Positions 62,901 to 64,000 of a DNA stretch of 64,000 nt are shown here, piece by piece (the first letter of the stretch is position 1; the number at the start of each line of letters is the position of its first letter). Source of the DNA: Pomacea canaliculata (Eukaryota; Mollusca; Gastropoda; Architaenioglossa; Ampullariidae); assembly GCF_003073045.1 (NCBI RefSeq), contig NC_037592.1, positions 14,006,384 to 14,070,383 on the forward strand, given 5' to 3'. The notes below the pieces were generated by a model that saw only the letters and a program-made list of their open reading frames with translations, was not told the DNA's origin and searched no databases. A program made the position numbers and the translations under genes.

Positions 62901-63440
62901 TCGCACGAGGTTATATCAGAGGGGCAACACACTTCGATCAGCATCATAGCCAATTCAGTGCTGGAGGATGTGGGGGACAGAAACTGGTCTCCTAAAAAAG
63001 ACTGTTTTCAGAACGACATGAAGCACGCACAGTTTGACTCTGCAGATTCTGGAATCAGCAGCAAAGATGAGGCCGACGAACTGGACGAATACGGTGAGGT
63101 CAAAGTCTCCGAAGAGAAGTTGACGATGATGAGGACCATCCACCATGTTATCATCGACTGCACACCCGTTAATTACATCGACTCGTCCGGGTGCAGCGTC
63201 CTGAGTCAAATTGTGACGGAATACAGCCACGTGGGCATCAAGGTCTTTCTGGCCGGCTGTCCGGCCGGCATGCTGCGGACGTTGAAGATTACTGGCGTTC
63301 TGGACAAGGTTCCTCGAGAACACGTCTTCATAGACCTGGAGGACGCCATTACTGTAGCCAAGAACCACAAGGTCGCCGCTCTTTCAGCCGAAAATCTGAA
63401 CGATTTCCCCGACGATGACTCGTATATGACAAAAATGTGA
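59917..63440 (+). CDS. SLC26-family anion transporter, copy D (most diverged); one frameshift as sequenced
   Basis: Exons: 59917-60012, 60295-60426, 60593-60834 and 61485-63440; phases 0, 0, 2. Two ATGs in tandem open the frame; the 5' UTR follows an acceptor at 59849-59850 or 59871-59872. Features: RAPMTQ/AAFDEVYLNE, QIPMALAFGELTS in helix 1 (Met where the other copies and most SLC26 proteins have Gln), GTSPHVSMGTSAV, sequons NVT and NST, CVAPSRSMV with the anion-site Arg, VMIFRFQSSLFFANAEIF and IDCTPVNYIDSSGCSVL of STAS, and C-terminal YMTKM. The linker is about 45 residues shorter than in A-C. One A is missing from the run near 62752-62755, which shifts the frame for the last 230 or so residues; adding it back gives about 808 residues. 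Everything else is intact, so this copy is probably functional and the gap is probably a homopolymer error. Confidence 0.92.
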
Positions 63441-64000
63441 ATTTTGTCATCCTCCCTTTTTCGTCCTCCCACTCTTCAGTTCCTTCTATTCCTTCGCTTT
63501 CTCACCTCTCCTGCTCCTTCCCCGCCACCTAACCGTTTAACGATTTCTATTGTTCTAAGGTAGTATTGATACACAACAGTTACTTTCTGAGTTTTCGTAT
63601 TCTGTTCTTTTCTATATTCATGCACTCCCTTTCCTCTGTGTTCTGTGCAGATATTTTGTATTTTTTTATGCACATCAGTTTCGTGCTTATCAGTAAGTTA
63701 ATATTTTCCCCAATTTCTGCTCCATCGTTTTCACCCCAAAATATTTGATCCATATTATTTTAAAGTCGATGCAAATTGAGGTATAAGAGTATAGTTCAAG
63801 GACAGATATATCACCATTCCCGCAAGCTCCAAGCGCTTCTTCATGGCTGACCACACAGTTCCTGCATGAGATGTTTGTCATGGTGGATGTGTGCTTGTGT
63901 TGATGTCCAAGTTTACCTGTACACTCAAGAGGCATGACGCCCAAACTCCGTTAACAGACCATCTGCAAATGAATCTTTAATATTTCTGTGGAAAAATTTA
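63441..64000. other. 3' flank of copy D
   Basis: Pyrimidine-rich then AT-rich DNA. No AATAAA or ATTAAA is seen before the window ends, so the poly(A) site is either non-canonical or beyond the edge. Confidence 0.5.

Overview
This is animal nuclear DNA: spliced genes with canonical GT/AG introns, AT-rich intergenic DNA, microsatellites, tRNA-type SINEs and one LINE relic. The protein families and the style of the retroelements suggest a mollusc, probably a gastropod. That placement is inference, because nothing was searched.

Layout. (1) Positions 1-5312, minus strand: an arylsulfatase B-like gene. Thirteen coding exons can be read (412 codons, all phases consistent); the C-terminus runs off the left edge. 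(2) About 5.8-15.6 kb: no confident gene. It holds SINE pieces, a cluster of CRE/E-box palindromes, several degenerate tandem repeats and two weak orphan exon candidates. (3) About 15.6-37.6 kb: two adjacent head-to-tail duplicated units. Each carries a TATA promoter, a non-coding first exon, a long intron, four coding exons of an SLC26 anion transporter and a long 3' UTR (copies A and B). (4) 37.6-50.1 kb: mostly featureless, with a promoter-like block at 40.4 kb, a CRE block at 41.95 kb and retroelement fragments. (5) 50.2-54.35 kb: SLC26 copy C. (6) 59.9-63.4 kb: SLC26 copy D, the most diverged.

The four transporters are all on the plus strand and share one intron pattern: three small exons, then a single exon of about 2 kb encoding most of the membrane domain and the whole STAS domain. 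As sequenced, every copy carries frameshifting indels (A seven, B two, C three, D one). None has a substitution stop or a lost splice site, and the single-copy sulfatase has no frameshift. Either the array contains fresh pseudogenes, or, more likely, the paralogous exons are poorly polished in the assembly.

How the genes may work together: lysosomal or secreted arylsulfatases release sulfate from glycosaminoglycans, and SLC26 proteins move sulfate, oxalate, chloride and bicarbonate across membranes. The neighbourhood is therefore compatible with a sulfate-handling region, but a functional link is inference only.
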